Assembly: GCA_021613335.1 (NCBI GenBank)
Contig: JAJTWR010000245.1
Span: 362,501-426,500 of the forward strand
Direction: 5' to 3'
DNA length: 64,000 nucleotides
Origin: Whitmania pigra
Lineage: Eukaryota > Annelida > Clitellata > Hirudinida > Haemopidae
Shown: positions 42,078-63,957 of the stretch, piece by piece
How the letters are laid out: each line of letters starts with the position of its first letter
Numbering within the stretch: the first letter of the stretch is position 1
Translations under genes and position numbers: made by a program
Notes under the pieces: model-generated
What the model was told of the DNA's origin: nothing
The model's database searches: none
The model's input: only the letters and a program-made list of their open reading frames with translations

Positions 42078-44860
42078 GTGAGTCGGAGGAATTCTAAAAC
42101 CATGGTTGTTCGAATTTCTCATTTTTAATTTGTTGTCCTATTGCAACGTTATTATTTACTAAATATAAATTATAATTAATTATTATTATTACTATTTATT
42201 TTATTAATAATATTAATAAGTAAGTATATATTTTTTTAAATTATAATCTTTTTGGATCATTTACTGAAGTCAGTAATTGAAAGCTTAACATTTGCTTTAA
42301 GGATTAATAACAGTAGTAAATGAATGTAATCCTAAATTAAATAATTATAATCAATTAAATTATAATTTATTGAAAATAAGTTATCCCATTGCAAATCAAA
42401 CTAGCTGAGTTAGATGTATGTTAAATTAACCCTTTTGTCAAATTCTGCAGACAGAGGTTGTCTGTAAGTTTGTCTCAAGGACTTTTGGAATTTCTAATCT
42501 CACCTCATGACATTGAGAAATTACAACAATAATTAATAATAATAGTAATAATAATAATGAACAAATTAAGAATGTGTAAAATGTTAAGTCATAAATAAAT
42601 AAATGTGTGATCTTGCATTATTCATTACTAAATGCAGACATTTATTTTTGCAAGCACAATACGTTGTTTTTCAAGTTCATTTGTGTTCGCCGAAGTAAAT
42701 CAAGATTTTTTTCTTCGGAGAATAGAAAGATTTTAGAAGAAAGAAAGGTTTAAGACATTTTAGATGGGTCAAGTGCACGAGTAATGATAAATTATATCGA
42801 AATAATTATTACATTGTTGTTTTATTTTAAAGAATCTTGACTCTCATGCTTAAAGTACATCTCCCGAATGAAGGCAAAAAAGTAAACATTCAATTTTATT
42901 TTACAAAATTTATTTCTATTGTAAACGTAAGTGCACTTATTTCTTTTGTAAATAAATACGAGTGTCAGTGTTTTTAACTGTTTATATTCTGAATCTCAAC
43001 GGTGACCAAATAGAATGTAAATCAACAAAATATTTTTTTTTAAATCTCCGTAATTCGTTATAATTTTTTGTTAATCCAACGAATAAGGGAACCATTGAGG
43101 ACAGACACAAATTTGAATCAGTTTCCAAAATTTCCAAATTTAAAATTTTATATAATATTATAAAATATTACAACAATATTAATAATAATAATAATAATAA
43201 TAATAACAATATTATAATATTTAAGTAAATAACCATAATAAGGAAAATCCCCTAAGAAGTATAAAAATAGAGACAAATCAAAAGAGCTTACAAAGTCAAC
43301 TCAAAACCTGTCCAACACCGGTTGATAGAAGCTCACGGAGGTCGAAACCAATCTCGGAGCTGTTTACTTTTTCGTTAATTCGAAAGTAACTTTTCAGTTT
43401 GTCGATCAAATTAATGTTTATTTATTAACTTATTATTAAGTTAATTATGAATTTATTGATCATGTTCATTCAGTTTCATAATATGCAGGACAAAAGAAAT
43501 GAACGACATTTGACTTATTTGAAAGATTCCAAGAATGGCAACATCCTGTTGTTATTATAAATTGATTTTTTTAAATTAATTACGAACTGTTTCAGAGAAC
43601 CTGCTTACTGTTTACTAATTTCTGATTGTAATTTATTACATTCTACATTCATTATTATTATTCGATATTATATTCATTCTACGCAAAAGCGACAGTCGCG
43701 TAATGCAACGCTTTCGAAACTCAGCTTTCACTGCCGCGAGTATCCAGAGGTTAATAAATAAATAAATAATAAATAAAATAAACTTCTGATGCTACTCATA
43801 CGGCGCTATATGAATTAACTGTAACTGTAACTCGTGAAGCTGTAGTAAGAACAGCTGCGGTTATGCAGGTCTGCATTTTTCTTCTAAGTTGAGATAACAC
43901 ACGTGAACAACACGATATGTTGAAATGGAATACCTCAACAAGTAGAAAATGCTTTCAAAGAACAAAATAATGGCCAACCTGCTGAGCTAATCTCAAATTG
44001 AAATTCTACGACTATTCGAGAAAAGATATGAATTATAAGAATTATATTATGAACTATAAGAAATATAAGATATGAATTAATGGAATACGATAGACCAGAC
44101 GATAAGTATCAAGTGTGCTTTGTCACATTAAGTATTAATGACATTCTTAAAGCATTATAAATTAACCCTGAGTTTTGTTAAGTTAACTCATTTTGAAGTC
44201 TTAACACAACTGCGAACCGAACCGCGATCATAAGTTCTCTGTTCTGACAGGAATTGATGATCCATCAGATCTACTGTATTATGTACAAAAGAATTATTAA
44301 ACAATGACGCTCTAGTCATTGAAAGTGAGACGTGATAAATTGAATTGTTTGTGTCATCATCAAAAGTTGATCTGAAATTTGTAGTATTATTTGCTTTTCA
44401 ATAAAACTCCGACAAAACAGGGGTTAACTAATTCATTATGCTAATTCATCATTTTGTCTCAAATATCCTTAAAATTAAAATATTAAAAAAAAATTCCAAA
44501 CGTCAACGTATCGAATGCATTTGTCGACAGTCACGTAAATGATGTCATCGTCGTCGTCATCACGTGATCAGATATTGCTTATATTAGATTATATCAGATA
44601 TTAGTTAGTGTTTTGTTTTCTTGGCTGATGAGGCAATTATTGGGCAATTAAGAATGTTTGGATATTTGCTATTGTTTGAGAATTAACAAGCAATCCTTTG
44701 TATTAATGGCTTTTGCGCGCAACGGTATAGAAAAATATCGGTAAGATTACAGATGCAGTAGACCTAACAAATGTAATGTTGTAATAAATAAATTTTTAAA
44801 ATGTCAACAATAAATTTATGTGGCGCCAAATGGCTAGGATCAAAATATGATGACCTTAGA
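42078..44860. other. intergenic stretch, weak exon candidate
   Basis: One minus-strand segment (43359-43308) has an acceptor, an open frame (SEIGFDLRELLSTGVGQ) and a donor, but no partner exon in a compatible phase. The rest is AT-rich with short AAT runs (42537-42560, 43176-43205) and a GGCGCTATATGAATTAACTG phrase at 43802. Confidence 0.3.
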
Positions 44861-44864
44861 TAAT

Positions 44865-45287
<423 letters not shown>

Positions 45288-45288
<1 letters not shown>

Positions 45289-47800
45289 GTCATGGGATTA
45301 CTGAAAATAATAGATGTGAAAGTGTGTAATGTATGTTTTTTTTTGTTGACGTGAAAGATCAATTGTTATTTTCATTAATAAATAAATACAATAAATAATT
45401 AATACAAATAACAATAATAAATAAAATAAATACAATAAATAATAATAAAAAAAATAAACAATACGACAAAAACAAACGGCTCAATTTATGTAAATATAAG
45501 TGTAACAGTTGTACGTTACTAGTCAAATTTCAGCAGCATTGTCGCAACAGCAGCAACAACATCTGTGCAAAAAAACCTTGGCCACGTGCGCAGTTTGCCA
45601 TCAGTGAAACACTTGAAATTCATTTTATATTCAAGGACTTTTTGAATTATTAATAATTGCAGCACTCACAAACAATTTTTGTTTTTACACTTATCAACAA
45701 ATGATCACGTAATATCTGTACTATAAATATAGAGATCATTTAGTATAGCTTGAAAAATAACTTTGAAAATGTCCTACTTGAAATAACGATTTTTCAAAAA
45801 AAAAATTTCGAAAAATAAACAAATAGTTTATACTATTACGTATCATAATATTTTATAATTTACTAATTACGCAATTATATAGATATAATAGATGTGATTG
45901 TGTAATACAATTATTTATGATTATCTCATAAACTTTCGTCAAGCCATTTTAACGTAAAAACTCGAAAACTCAGTAAATTCGAGGTCCTTAATAACCACGA
46001 AGGACACTTGAAAAATGACGTTTTATTGTTTCAACACTTTCAAAAGTCTCACTTCGATAAGAGGCGCACTTTGTGTCCATTTTTAAAGTTTTTTAAAATT
46101 AATTTTTTGGTTTTTTTTTTATTTTATTTAATTTAATTTTTTTTTCTTGCAGTTAACTGATTAACTCATTTACCAACTATTACCAATTACCGAAATTGGT
46201 TAAAATCACAATTCCGAAGCTTTTATTTCTAACATAACAACAGGCCAAAAAAATTAAAAAATTAACAAATAAATGGCATCACTCACAAAATAGTTTTTCG
46301 TCAAAGAGGATGGAAATAACTCCGTTTCAGGAATGGACACGCCCCTCTGTGGAATGACGGACTATTCGATGTCATCAATGTCATCAATTGTCGGAGAGTT
46401 TTGATCAGTCAATCGTCAAGATCAACCGATCAATCAAAAGTAAGAGGAGGATAAAAAATCTGTGAAAACTGCAGGAAAAATGTTTACATTTTACTGGATA
46501 AGTTCAACAAAATGCCGATAGTTTGTCACTTTATGTGTTGACATTCATTCGGCTGTGATATTTCAATCGATGTTTTACTTCATGAACAAATTTAATAAAC
46601 AATCAATTGTTATTAATTCTCAGAAAAAAAAATTAAAATATTCAGTATTAAATAAAGCATTAACTGTGAATATCACTTCTAGATCTGCAAAAAACAATCA
46701 GACTGCCCTTCTCAACTCCCCAAAATGAACTCAATAAACTTTGAATAAATTCAACAACTCGAAATATTAAAATTCGTCAAAAGCGACCATATTATGCTTG
46801 ATAGTACCTTGGTATTATATCGGTCAACCTCGTAAGCAGGTCAAAATACCCAGCGATATATCGATGGCAACTTTCGATATATCTCGAAATATCGTAGAAT
46901 ATATTACCGCCGATCGATCTAGGTAAACGACAGGTCTTCACCTTATGAAGACTTCAAAACGAAAATCATTATCACACACAGGCACACACCTTCTTATTGA
47001 GGCTATTTAAACCCAACACAATTACGTTATTATCTCACCTTAACAATGAGGCTATATTTGCATTGACGAACGAGTTTTAGAGACAATTTGGAGAAGATTA
47101 ATAGAATAGAATAAAAAAGTTAAGTAAATCTAAATTTTATTTGGGTTTTAATAGATTGATTTTTATTTTAAAAAAAAAGATCTATTATGTTGTTGAATAA
47201 TTTCTATTTTATAAGTTCATTATTGCCAGTTAACTCATCTAGTTAAAGTATTTGGAGTCATAATCTAGTTCTAAATACAATATTAGGTCGACATCTACTG
47301 ACTATCTCATCTTTAAAGTAACAGCTTAAAAGGTTTACAATTTTAATTAATTGTAATAAGTCAATAAGTTATTGAACACGGATTTAATTAATTGTAATAA
47401 GTTAATAATCAATTAAACATGAATTCAATTTGCATACATCAGAAGCACGTCGTCAACAGGTAAATGCTGACCTTTAACCTCAGCGAGTCAACTGTTTTTG
47501 TTCCAAAGTAGAAAAACGATAATGGAAATGTATGTCATGTTGTTGTTGTTGTTGCTGCTGTTTCTGTTGTTGTTGTTGTTTGTTGTCAATGCTTAGTTGT
47601 TTATTAATTAAATTAATTTCTAATCAATTATTAATAGTATCATTTTACTCTTATGGTAATTACGATTATTATAAAATGTTTTAAAACAGACACTTTAGAT
47701 TTTAAAACAATCTTTCGATGTTGCATTTTACCAGCTGTTTCTCATTGTTCGTCTCCTACAAAACGGACAATTCTCAACCTTTTGATACGATTACAAAGCT
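45288..47800. other. intergenic stretch, weak exon candidate
   Basis: Minus strand 46361-46287 is a 25-codon open segment (GVSIPETELFPSSLTKNYF) between an AG acceptor and GTGAGT donor, without partner exons. A cluster of TCGATATATCGA-like palindromic words lies at 46850-46905. No gene is called. Confidence 0.3.
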
Positions 47801-47805
47801 CACGC

Positions 47806-48054
<249 letters not shown>

Positions 48055-48058
<4 letters not shown>

Positions 48059-48945
48059 AATGTATCTATCTCGACTTCATGTTTACATGCTAAAAGCGCG
48101 CACTAAAATGATTTATTTTTCTCATTATTACATTTATTTTAAAAATTAATCATTGTTGCTTTTAAAAATCTTTAAGAAAAATTAAATTATTCTTAGAAGT
48201 ATTATTCTTTCATGGAACATTCTCAGAACACCAAACAAAAAATAAATAAATAATAATAATTACGTAACAATAAAAATTAAATTACAAATAATGACAATAG
48301 TAATAGTGACACACCGCTATAAACAAACATTTGTTGTTTGTTGACACAATTGGCGCCAGTCACCGTTGATCTCCGATGCTGGGCAGCATAAGCACTGGAA
48401 AATTTTACAATGCAGAAGTAAAAATATAAATTTAAATTTAAAAAATATTAACAAAAAATATCGAGGTTACTGGGTGTGACTGCAAGAGTTTTATTGAGGG
48501 CAGAAGCTATTGTTGCAAAAACAAATTGTTTGCAGAACATCTAATAAGTTTAGAAGTTAGGCTTTAAACTGTGACTAACCGTCTAATTAAAATAACGATT
48601 CAGATTCACCAAAAACAACAGCAACTTATCTTTTATCGCAATCAATGAAACTTTCCAGAAAAAAATTTTTTTTTCATTTTATCATAAATAGATAAAACTC
48701 ACTCCAGCATCATTTTAATCCGGCGACTGTTTTGTATATGTTGGAATACAAACCACCACAACAACAATAGCAACAGCCTCGTCATCATCATCATCAGCAG
48801 CAGCAACAGTTACAGTCAAATCAAGTTAACTTTAAGAAGCAACCGATTTAGGAAAATGCATAACTTTTCATTTTCTAATCAGGCAAATTCAAGTTCTGCT
48901 ACTGTGTGAGTGGGCGCCAAAATGTAGCCAGAACCGGTTATTGTT
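48055..48945. other. intergenic spacer, no gene seen
   Basis: AT-rich. Includes a short CAT/CAG tract at 48782-48812. Confidence 0.4.
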
Positions 48946-49115
48946 GGTTTACTATGTAAACTATGCTGGCATTATAATATTATTATTGGTTTACTATGTA
49001 AACTATGTTGGCATTATAATATTATTATTGGTTTACTTTGAAAACTATGTTGGCATTATAATATTATTATTGGTTTACTATGTAAACTATGATGGCATTA
49101 TAATATTATAATATT
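48946..49115. repeat. 42-bp tandem repeat, four units, with GTTTAC/GTAAAC inverted arms
   Basis: Units start at 48946, 48988, 49030 and 49072. Each begins GGTTTACTATGTAAACTATG and continues with a GGCATTATAATATTATTATT-type stretch. GTTTAC-TAT-GTAAAC is an inverted repeat whose arms match the forkhead core GTAAAC. The third unit (GTTTACTTTGAAAAC) has lost one arm. Confidence 0.9.
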
Positions 49116-49737
49116 ATATTATTATTATTATTATTCATTAACACAAGAACGACTTCAAATGTCCTGTTAGAACTGGTTTGGTCGTATAAGTGACGTCACT
49201 AACCCACGTGGCTGTTTGCGATTGGATGTTTTTGGTTCTTGTGATAAAAATTAAAATCAAGATTATAAGTTATGATGTATTTTATTTTATTGGATTATAT
49301 ATTACTTGAAATTTTTATCTTTGTTATCATTATGAATGTTATTATTAATATTAATATTATTCAAAATAATTCTCGAGCTAGCCTCATAACAGTAGCAAAT
49401 CCAACTAAACGACATTTAGATTTATATAAAATATGATATTAAAGTGTAATATATTATCTTTATTAAATCTTTTATTATTACTTTATTATCAAACTTTTTT
49501 AACACTTTATTAACAAACTTTTTCATATAAATATTTTTTTTATTAAAAATTTACTACTATCAATAATTATTCATATAATAAAAATTCAACATCTTTTTAT
49601 TGCTTAATGCTGAAATAAATCGACTCAAAACCGCCCTACAATGTAACGCAATCTGAACATTGTCTGGTGCCTTAAAAAAATCTTCAGTTAATGGACTTAT
49701 ATCTCAATCGCTAAAAACTCACACAATCACTGCAACG
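49116..49737. other. upstream region of kinase B
   Basis: AT-rich. The kinase frame is open back to a TGA at 49654, and TCTTCAG at 49681-49687 is a possible acceptor ending a 5'UTR intron. Confidence 0.4.
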
Positions 49738-51163
49738 ATGCCTTTAAAGTGTGGAATTTTTTGCTCAACCCTTACCAAGCGCTACCCTGGATGCGGGCCT
49801 ATAAATGCTGCTTCCCGGAGAATTTGGGGCAATTTCGCCGGCAAACTGAGGTCTCTGAATAAGCACGTCAGGTACAGGGCTGGAATTAGGAAAGCTAGGG
49901 CGACGTTTTACAGATTGTACGAGCTAAACCCGAAGCTGGACAAGATGTCGATAAGCGAATACGAACACATCAAAACAATAGAAAATGGAACTTTTGGCAC
50001 CGTCAAATTGGCCAAGCACAAGACCAGCGGAGAGATCAGTGCCATAAAAGTCGTCAAGAAAAAAACATTCCATAAGCATCTGGCCAATTATATGAGTGAA
50101 AAGAGAATTTCGAGGTCCGTTGATCACCCGTTCATCGCCAGGATGCACCATCACTTCATGGACGGAAGCTTCGTCTACTTTGCCATGGATTATTACCCAG
50201 CCGGAGACTTTTTCGACTACCTGGGCGAATTTTATAAGTTGGGAATTGCTGAGATTCAGTTTTTCGGAGCCCAGATAGCCATGGCCATAGAGTTCCTTCA
50301 CAGTGTGGGTATCATCCACAGGGATATCAAGCTGGAAAATATCCTCATTGACAGAGACGGATACATAAAGCTTGGCGATTTTGGATTTGCCAAGAAAATT
50401 GGCTCAAACGGAAGAACGCGTAGCATATGCGGGTCCTTCAACTACATGGCCCCTGAAATGCTTAAAGCGATGGAAGAGAAGGAAAAGGCACATCAAAATC
50501 GAGCAACTGTCACCAGGTCAAATGTAAGCTTTATTATTATTATTATCATTATTATCATTTCCTCAACAATTTATTATACAACAATTATAATTCCACTAAT
50601 TTAATATTTAATTAATTTTTTTAGGGTTATGGCGTTTCAGCAGATTGGTGGTCATACGGAGTGCTCATGTACTCTCTCGCTGTAGGTCGGACGCCATTCG
50701 ACAATTGCAATTGGTCAAATTACAAGGACATCGTAGAAGCAAATGTAAGTTAGCAAGATCTAAAAAATTTCGTTAAATATTACATTTTATTTATTCATAG
50801 ATTTTAAAATAATTATCCTTATTGCAATATTAATACATTATCGTCACCAACATAAACTAACCATCATCGTCATCTTTGTAGATAGATTACCCTGAAGAAA
50901 TGGAATCAATTCTCGTAGATTTCCTGCACAAATTAATAACACCCGATGTGAGGTCACGGATGGGTTGCGGAAAAAGAAAAGGTCAAGAGATACTGGACCA
51001 CCCGTTATTCGCCGACATAGATTTGGCGGCTTTGTACTTGAAGCAGGTGCGCCCGCCTCTAATCCCCGCCTTTGTGCCTCCGGAACAGGAAATACCGAGG
51101 GGAAATTTTGAAACCCCAGTCAGCAGGTATTGCGTAATAAGAAAGGAATTTAAAGATTTCTGA
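49738..51163 (+). CDS. PKA-catalytic-like AGC kinase B
   Basis: Three exons, 49738-50523, 50625-50744 and 50882-51163, all joined in phase 0, give 395 residues. Domain order: a basic Cys-containing leader (1-60) with a PKA-like A-helix, a nucleotide loop ENGTFGTV (82-89) that lacks the first loop Gly, Lys104 in AIKVV, Glu121, HRDIKLEN (194-201), DFG (214-216), then RSICGSFNYMAPE with Ser in place of the activation Thr. A 20-residue insert follows APEML, then VSADWWSYGVLMY and an AGC tail ending FKDF. The catalytic residues are present, so activity is likely though the loop is altered. Unlike its paralogues the first two thirds are one exon. ATG 49738 is the first in frame. It converges on the proteasome gene. 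Confidence 0.88.
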
Positions 51164-51823
51164 TGTCTTAAATGGAGTCATTTATGTCCAGTTTTTTTTT
51201 AAGTGTTATGTTCTTAAGGTAATAGTTGTTTATTCAGTTGATTGGTTATGGTTTTAAGGTGGTATCTATGTCCTGTTTAAGTTTAAAATTTGTTAAATAA
51301 AGTTTGTGGCTAAAAATTTAACTTATCAAAATTTATTCGAATTTAACTTAAACAAATTCACAACAGATTTTCTTGAATTCCATTAATTTTAGACTTCTAG
51401 TGGTCCTTCCAAACATACACAAAATTGAATAAAATAAATCAATAATAAGAGGCTAATGTTATTGAACAACAGCAACAATAATCAACAAATTAAAAATTGT
51501 AAATAACAATAATTCCAAATTCATAGAATCATCCATAAACCCAAGGATACTCCATAAGGAATGTTAATGTTCATCTCAGCACTTTCTCGCTTGTGGTTAT
51601 CAATTCGTACCTTTTGACTTCCGTATTAACTACGTTAAAGTCTTTTACGATGACAGATTTCTGGCTGTAATTAAGAACAGCCATTGCATAAGGCAGTGAT
51701 GATGTCAGTCATCATTATCCAACACTTTTATAAACTAAGAATAATTAGAATACCAATCCAAATATTTCCACAATCTTCTTCAATTAGGAGCATAACTCTT
51801 CGAATAATAAACTAGAGTCAGAA
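51164..51823. other. convergent intergenic region
   Basis: 3' flanks of kinase B (AATAAA at about 51296) and of the proteasome gene. No further gene. Confidence 0.5.
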
Positions 51824-53204
51824 TCACCTCTGAGTTTTTTCTTCTACAGGGAAGACTTTCTGGGTAAAGCCGTCCTTAGTTATTACGACAGCATTTATGG
51901 AGGTACCACTGTTCAAGTCGTTATAAATGCCGGATGATATGCTGTCCACTAATAACTCCAAAGCTTCCTTTTCCTTCAAGGAATTGATTCCAAATATAAT
52001 TTTCGGATCAAAAAATAAAAGGTTTGAGTAAAAGATAGAAAAATATGTCATAAATGGTGACTCCCAAATCAAGCTCGTTAATGGATAATGTAATCTTAAT
52101 AAAACAATGCAACAATAATAAATTGGTAAACAAATTATTATTTACAAAATAGTCGACTAACCCCTAACCCAATTTTGTACCTATTTTCAATAACAGACAT
52201 TGAGGGCATAGATCCTGATCCTAGAAAATGTAATTTTAAAAATAAAATTTACCATATTACATGTTAAATAAATTCTAATCAATAGTTCTAAAAAGTAACA
52301 AATCTTGAAAAATATTCGAATATTTACCAATTCCAGAATAAAAAAGTTTATCAGAGGAACCGTGAGGATATACAGTCACCAGTTGTGGTCCGTTTATGTC
52401 CACTCCACCGATTATAAAGTTAACATCCAGAAAACCCTGATATCTGAAATTTCATTGCACTAAGAAGAAAATTGCTTATTTAACAACAATAACACAAGGC
52501 TATGCATGGGCAAATGTTTACTGGTTAAAGGTTATACTTAAATAAAGACAATTGTGACCAATATGTTTTAGGAAAATTCTTACTGAAATAAAATCTGCTT
52601 AGCAATCCTCACGGCTGTGACAACTCTGCACTTTCTCTTCATTTCAAGTTGAAGCAGCTTAAGATCTGATGACATGATCTTACTGACCCAATAGTTGTCA
52701 GCAGCCATACCAGCACAACAACAACTTTAATAAATACATCGAGTAATCCTTCTAACAAAGGTTTAGGAAAACTAATAGAATTATAAAAATTGAATGAAAC
52801 TCACAAAATATTATCTGTGAGATAGAATAGTTTTTCTGCATTACTTTCTCTCAAAGAATTGTTTATGTTCTGAAAGTCTGAACCCAAAATAACACCATTC
52901 TAGATAAAAAAATATCTTCAAAATTATTTAATGATGCAATTCATGAAAATTAAAATGTACCGAAAAGACAATTCCAACAGAAGTCGTCCCAGTTTTGGTC
53001 GGTACAGGCAAAATATCGGGCGAACACTTTCTTAAAATTTCATTTCTTGAAAAATATGTCGCAATTTATAAATAACCAAAACTAGTTCGCTTCTTATGTT
53101 AAAGTTATAAAATATTCTCTAATTTCTGAATACCTCTCGCAATATTTAAAGCAAAATCCCGGCAACTTTGCTCTCCGAAAGTCGTCTGCTAGCGATAAAT
53201 CCAT
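51824..53204 (-). CDS. PSMB7: divergent 20S proteasome beta2-type subunit
   Basis: Seven minus-strand exons: 53204-53134, 53045-52961, 52899-52805, 52724-52584, 52443-52328, 52220-52181 and 52073-51824, total 265 residues. It has a propeptide of about 43 residues ending TKTG, then the catalytic Thr (TTSVGIVF), Asp17 (GSDFQN), a Lys at the Lys33 position (AEKLFYL), CCCAGMAAD, YQGFLDVNFIIGGVD, YPHGSSDKL, the GSGS turn and SSGIYNDLNSG. These identify the beta2 (trypsin-like) family. Two features are odd. The usual Asp-Thr-Arg is Asp-Phe-Gln, and the protein stops at VEEKTQR without the C-terminal arm of about 35-40 residues that beta2 wraps around beta3. A hydrophobic insert at the exon 6/7 junction rests on a weak acceptor. 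It is probably a specialised paralogue. Confidence 0.82.
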
Positions 53205-53601
53205 TTTAGAAAACAAGAAAATGAAGAGCGCGTTTTTTTCTTTTGCCGATACAAAAATGCAGTCAAAAAATTATTGCATAATTTTATGCCGCGTTGCAAT
53301 TTTTAAATTTTAAAAATCAAAACTTACAAAAAAAAATTATTCCGGTTTTAAGATCGAACTTAGTTAAAATTATAAATCACGCTTGCCATTTGTAAATTAC
53401 AAATTAAAATCAACATTCTTCTCATTATGCAAATCGATGGTTGAAATTAAGCTCTGACGATGAATAGAAAGCTTTGAAAGTCACGAAGTATATTTATAAA
53501 TGGATTAACATTAAAAAACTGGATTCAATATAAATTAACTCGCGAACGATGAACTGAAAACGTTCAATTTGAAATTATTCAGTTCAGCAAATATATGAAA
53601 A
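53205..53601. promoter_or_regulatory. shared divergent promoter region
   Basis: 397 bp separates the start codons of the proteasome gene (minus) and the M13 gene (plus). No clear TATA box or other element was identified; head-to-head geometry is the only evidence. Confidence 0.45.
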
Positions 53602-61824
<8,223 letters not shown>

Positions 61825-62101
61825 AATGCTACAACACTCAATAACTTTGAAAGTTACAATTAAATACAATTTAATTTAGTGTTCAAATATAAGAAGTTGT
61901 ATTTATTTCGTTTTAATTAATTAAAAAAATATTCAAAATACCTAAACATTATTATTATTGAAAACCTGTTGTCAAAATATAACTTAAATTTTCTAATTAA
62001 TATTGATTAGTTTTTTTAGGACGAATAATCTGATTATTTTTCAATTATCGAAATAGATTTTTATTTATAATTCATTTTTAAATATAATTTAAGAAGAAAA
62101 A

Positions 62102-63851
62102 ATGGTAATATTAAAAGCAATAAAATTTTACAAAAAGCCATTAATGGCAATAAAAATATCTATCGCGTTTTTTTTTAAACAAGCAGGTAAACATAAAATC
62201 AATGCTATCTTTTTAATTAACCATCAGCTAACTGCTCTTAAATTAACATAAATAATTTGAAACTATTAGTAATTAATATTCAACGAAGACAAATTATAAC
62301 AACGATTACTAGTTATTATAATGAAGAGGGCTTCAAATTGCTATCTCGTCACCATTCAAGGTTGGTTAAATTATTATTAAACTATTATTCTGGCATGAAT
62401 TCATTCATTAATGTTGACAGTCTTGTTTTGTTAACTAATTTTATTTAAATCAATTTAAATGGATAAACGATTAGTCATTATTAACAGACATTTTAATGAC
62501 TTCATATCTTAATTAATTTTGCAGATAGTCATCCGGGCTTGCCAGTCAGACTCATGCAGAAGTATAAGGATTGGAGGAATGAACGTAAAAGTAAGCACGA
62601 TTTGATTGATTTGTTAATTAAGATGGCTTGACATTTACGTTCAAGTGTGTTTAGATAATATGCTTTAAAACATTTCAAGCAGATAAAAATTTATTAAATT
62701 ATCAATATCTTTATCATAATTAATAACTTTTCGCCTTTTCGATTTTTAGTGCAAAATTCCATTGCCCAATTGAAGAAGACATTCAAAGAGACGTACAGAA
62801 CCGACGTCGAGGTAAGAATTAAGACAACGTTTCTGTTAAAAATGCTTTTAAAAGTCACCGAAATCGCTTAAAGTTACTTAGCATTTATTTTTGCATTTTT
62901 ATCCAGCTAATTTATTATTACCGAACTTATGAACTAAACACGTCTTACTTATTATCATTAATACTAAATTATTTAATTACTGAACTATTTAACTAATTAT
63001 TTCCTTATTCTGCAGGCAAAAGATTACTCCATGAATGACTTCATAAAACTGGCAAACATTGGCAGCGGTTCTTACGGTAATGTTGACCTCGTAAAGAACT
63101 TGAGAACCTGTGAGAAGAGCGCCCTGAAGATCATTGACATGAACAAGGTTGGTCGCTATTTTATTTCTACCCTTGAATGATAATATTGTTAATTATACCT
63201 ATTACGTTATACTATTGTTAATTATACTTATTCTGTTATACTATTGTTAATTATACTTATTATGTTATATTATTGTTAATTATACTTATTCTGTTATACT
63301 ATTGTTAATTATACCTATTATGTTATATTATTTGATTAAGCAGTAGTTTTTAATTGTGAGCGTTTTACTGTTCTATGGCTAGTATTGCCAGAAAAAGCAT
63401 CATTTTGGTCATTTATTAGATAATATTCCTTTCATTTATGAAGGATTTAAACTTACACTGATGTGCCCCAACATGAAAAATGTATACCTTTATTTGTTAA
63501 TGATGATAATAACAATAAAAATAATAATAATAAATAAATGTGATTATCACAGATCGCAGAAGATGAGACATCTCTGGAACATCTCATGAACGAGAAAAGA
63601 ATTCTGAGTTCGATCCGCCATCCATTCATCGTTTCATTGAAGAGACACTTCAAAGTAATTAATTTATTTTACACGTGAATAGATATTCACGACATCTTAA
63701 CCATAATAATCATCATAATCAATCACTAACCTCATAAATGATAATAATTTTTAATTATTTCACTTCAGGACGAAACACGACTGTATTTAGAAATGGAGTA
63801 TTATCCTGGAGGAGATCTCTACAACTACATTGAGATGAATGGCAAGTGCTC
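62102..63851 (+). CDS. PKA-catalytic-like AGC kinase C (5' part; runs off the window)
   Basis: Exons 62102-62186, 62525-62590, 62750-62811, 63016-63147, 63553-63654 and 63769-63851 join in frame. They encode a leader (SHPGLPVRLMQKYKDWRNER, then SIAQLKKTFKETY), the nucleotide loop IGSGSYGNV, Lys in ALKII, LEHLMNEKRIL with the alpha-C Glu, HPFIVSLKRHF and LYLEMEYYPGGDLYNYI. Intron positions before the loop exon, after the VAIK-region exon, before D(E/N)xxLY and at the end of that exon equal those of kinase A. The catalytic loop and C-lobe lie beyond 64000. The first exon (62102-62186) is supported only by frame and phase. Another PKA paralogue, 0.3 kb downstream of the M13 gene. Confidence 0.82.
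63185..63330. repeat. 29-bp tandem repeat, five units, in a kinase C intron
   Basis: Unit ATTGTTAATTATACTTATTC + TGTTATACT. Units alternate between TTCTGTT, TTATGTT and TTACGTT variants. Confidence 0.9.
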
Positions 63852-63888
63852 GTAAGTAGTCTAAATATTACATTCTAATTATTAAGTA

Positions 63889-63957
63889 GTTTACATTACA
63901 TTATAATTTACTTATCAGCATTATAATTTACTTATTAGCATCATAATTTACTTTTAT
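63889..63957. repeat. about 22-bp tandem repeat, three units
   Basis: GCATTATAATTTACTTAT-type units in the intron after the last visible kinase C exon. Confidence 0.7.

Noticed and set aside
49660..49737. Upstream extension of kinase B starting at TTG 49660
   Set aside because: There is no ATG there, a TGA precedes it at 49654, and a likely acceptor lies at 49686. ATG 49738 is preferred.
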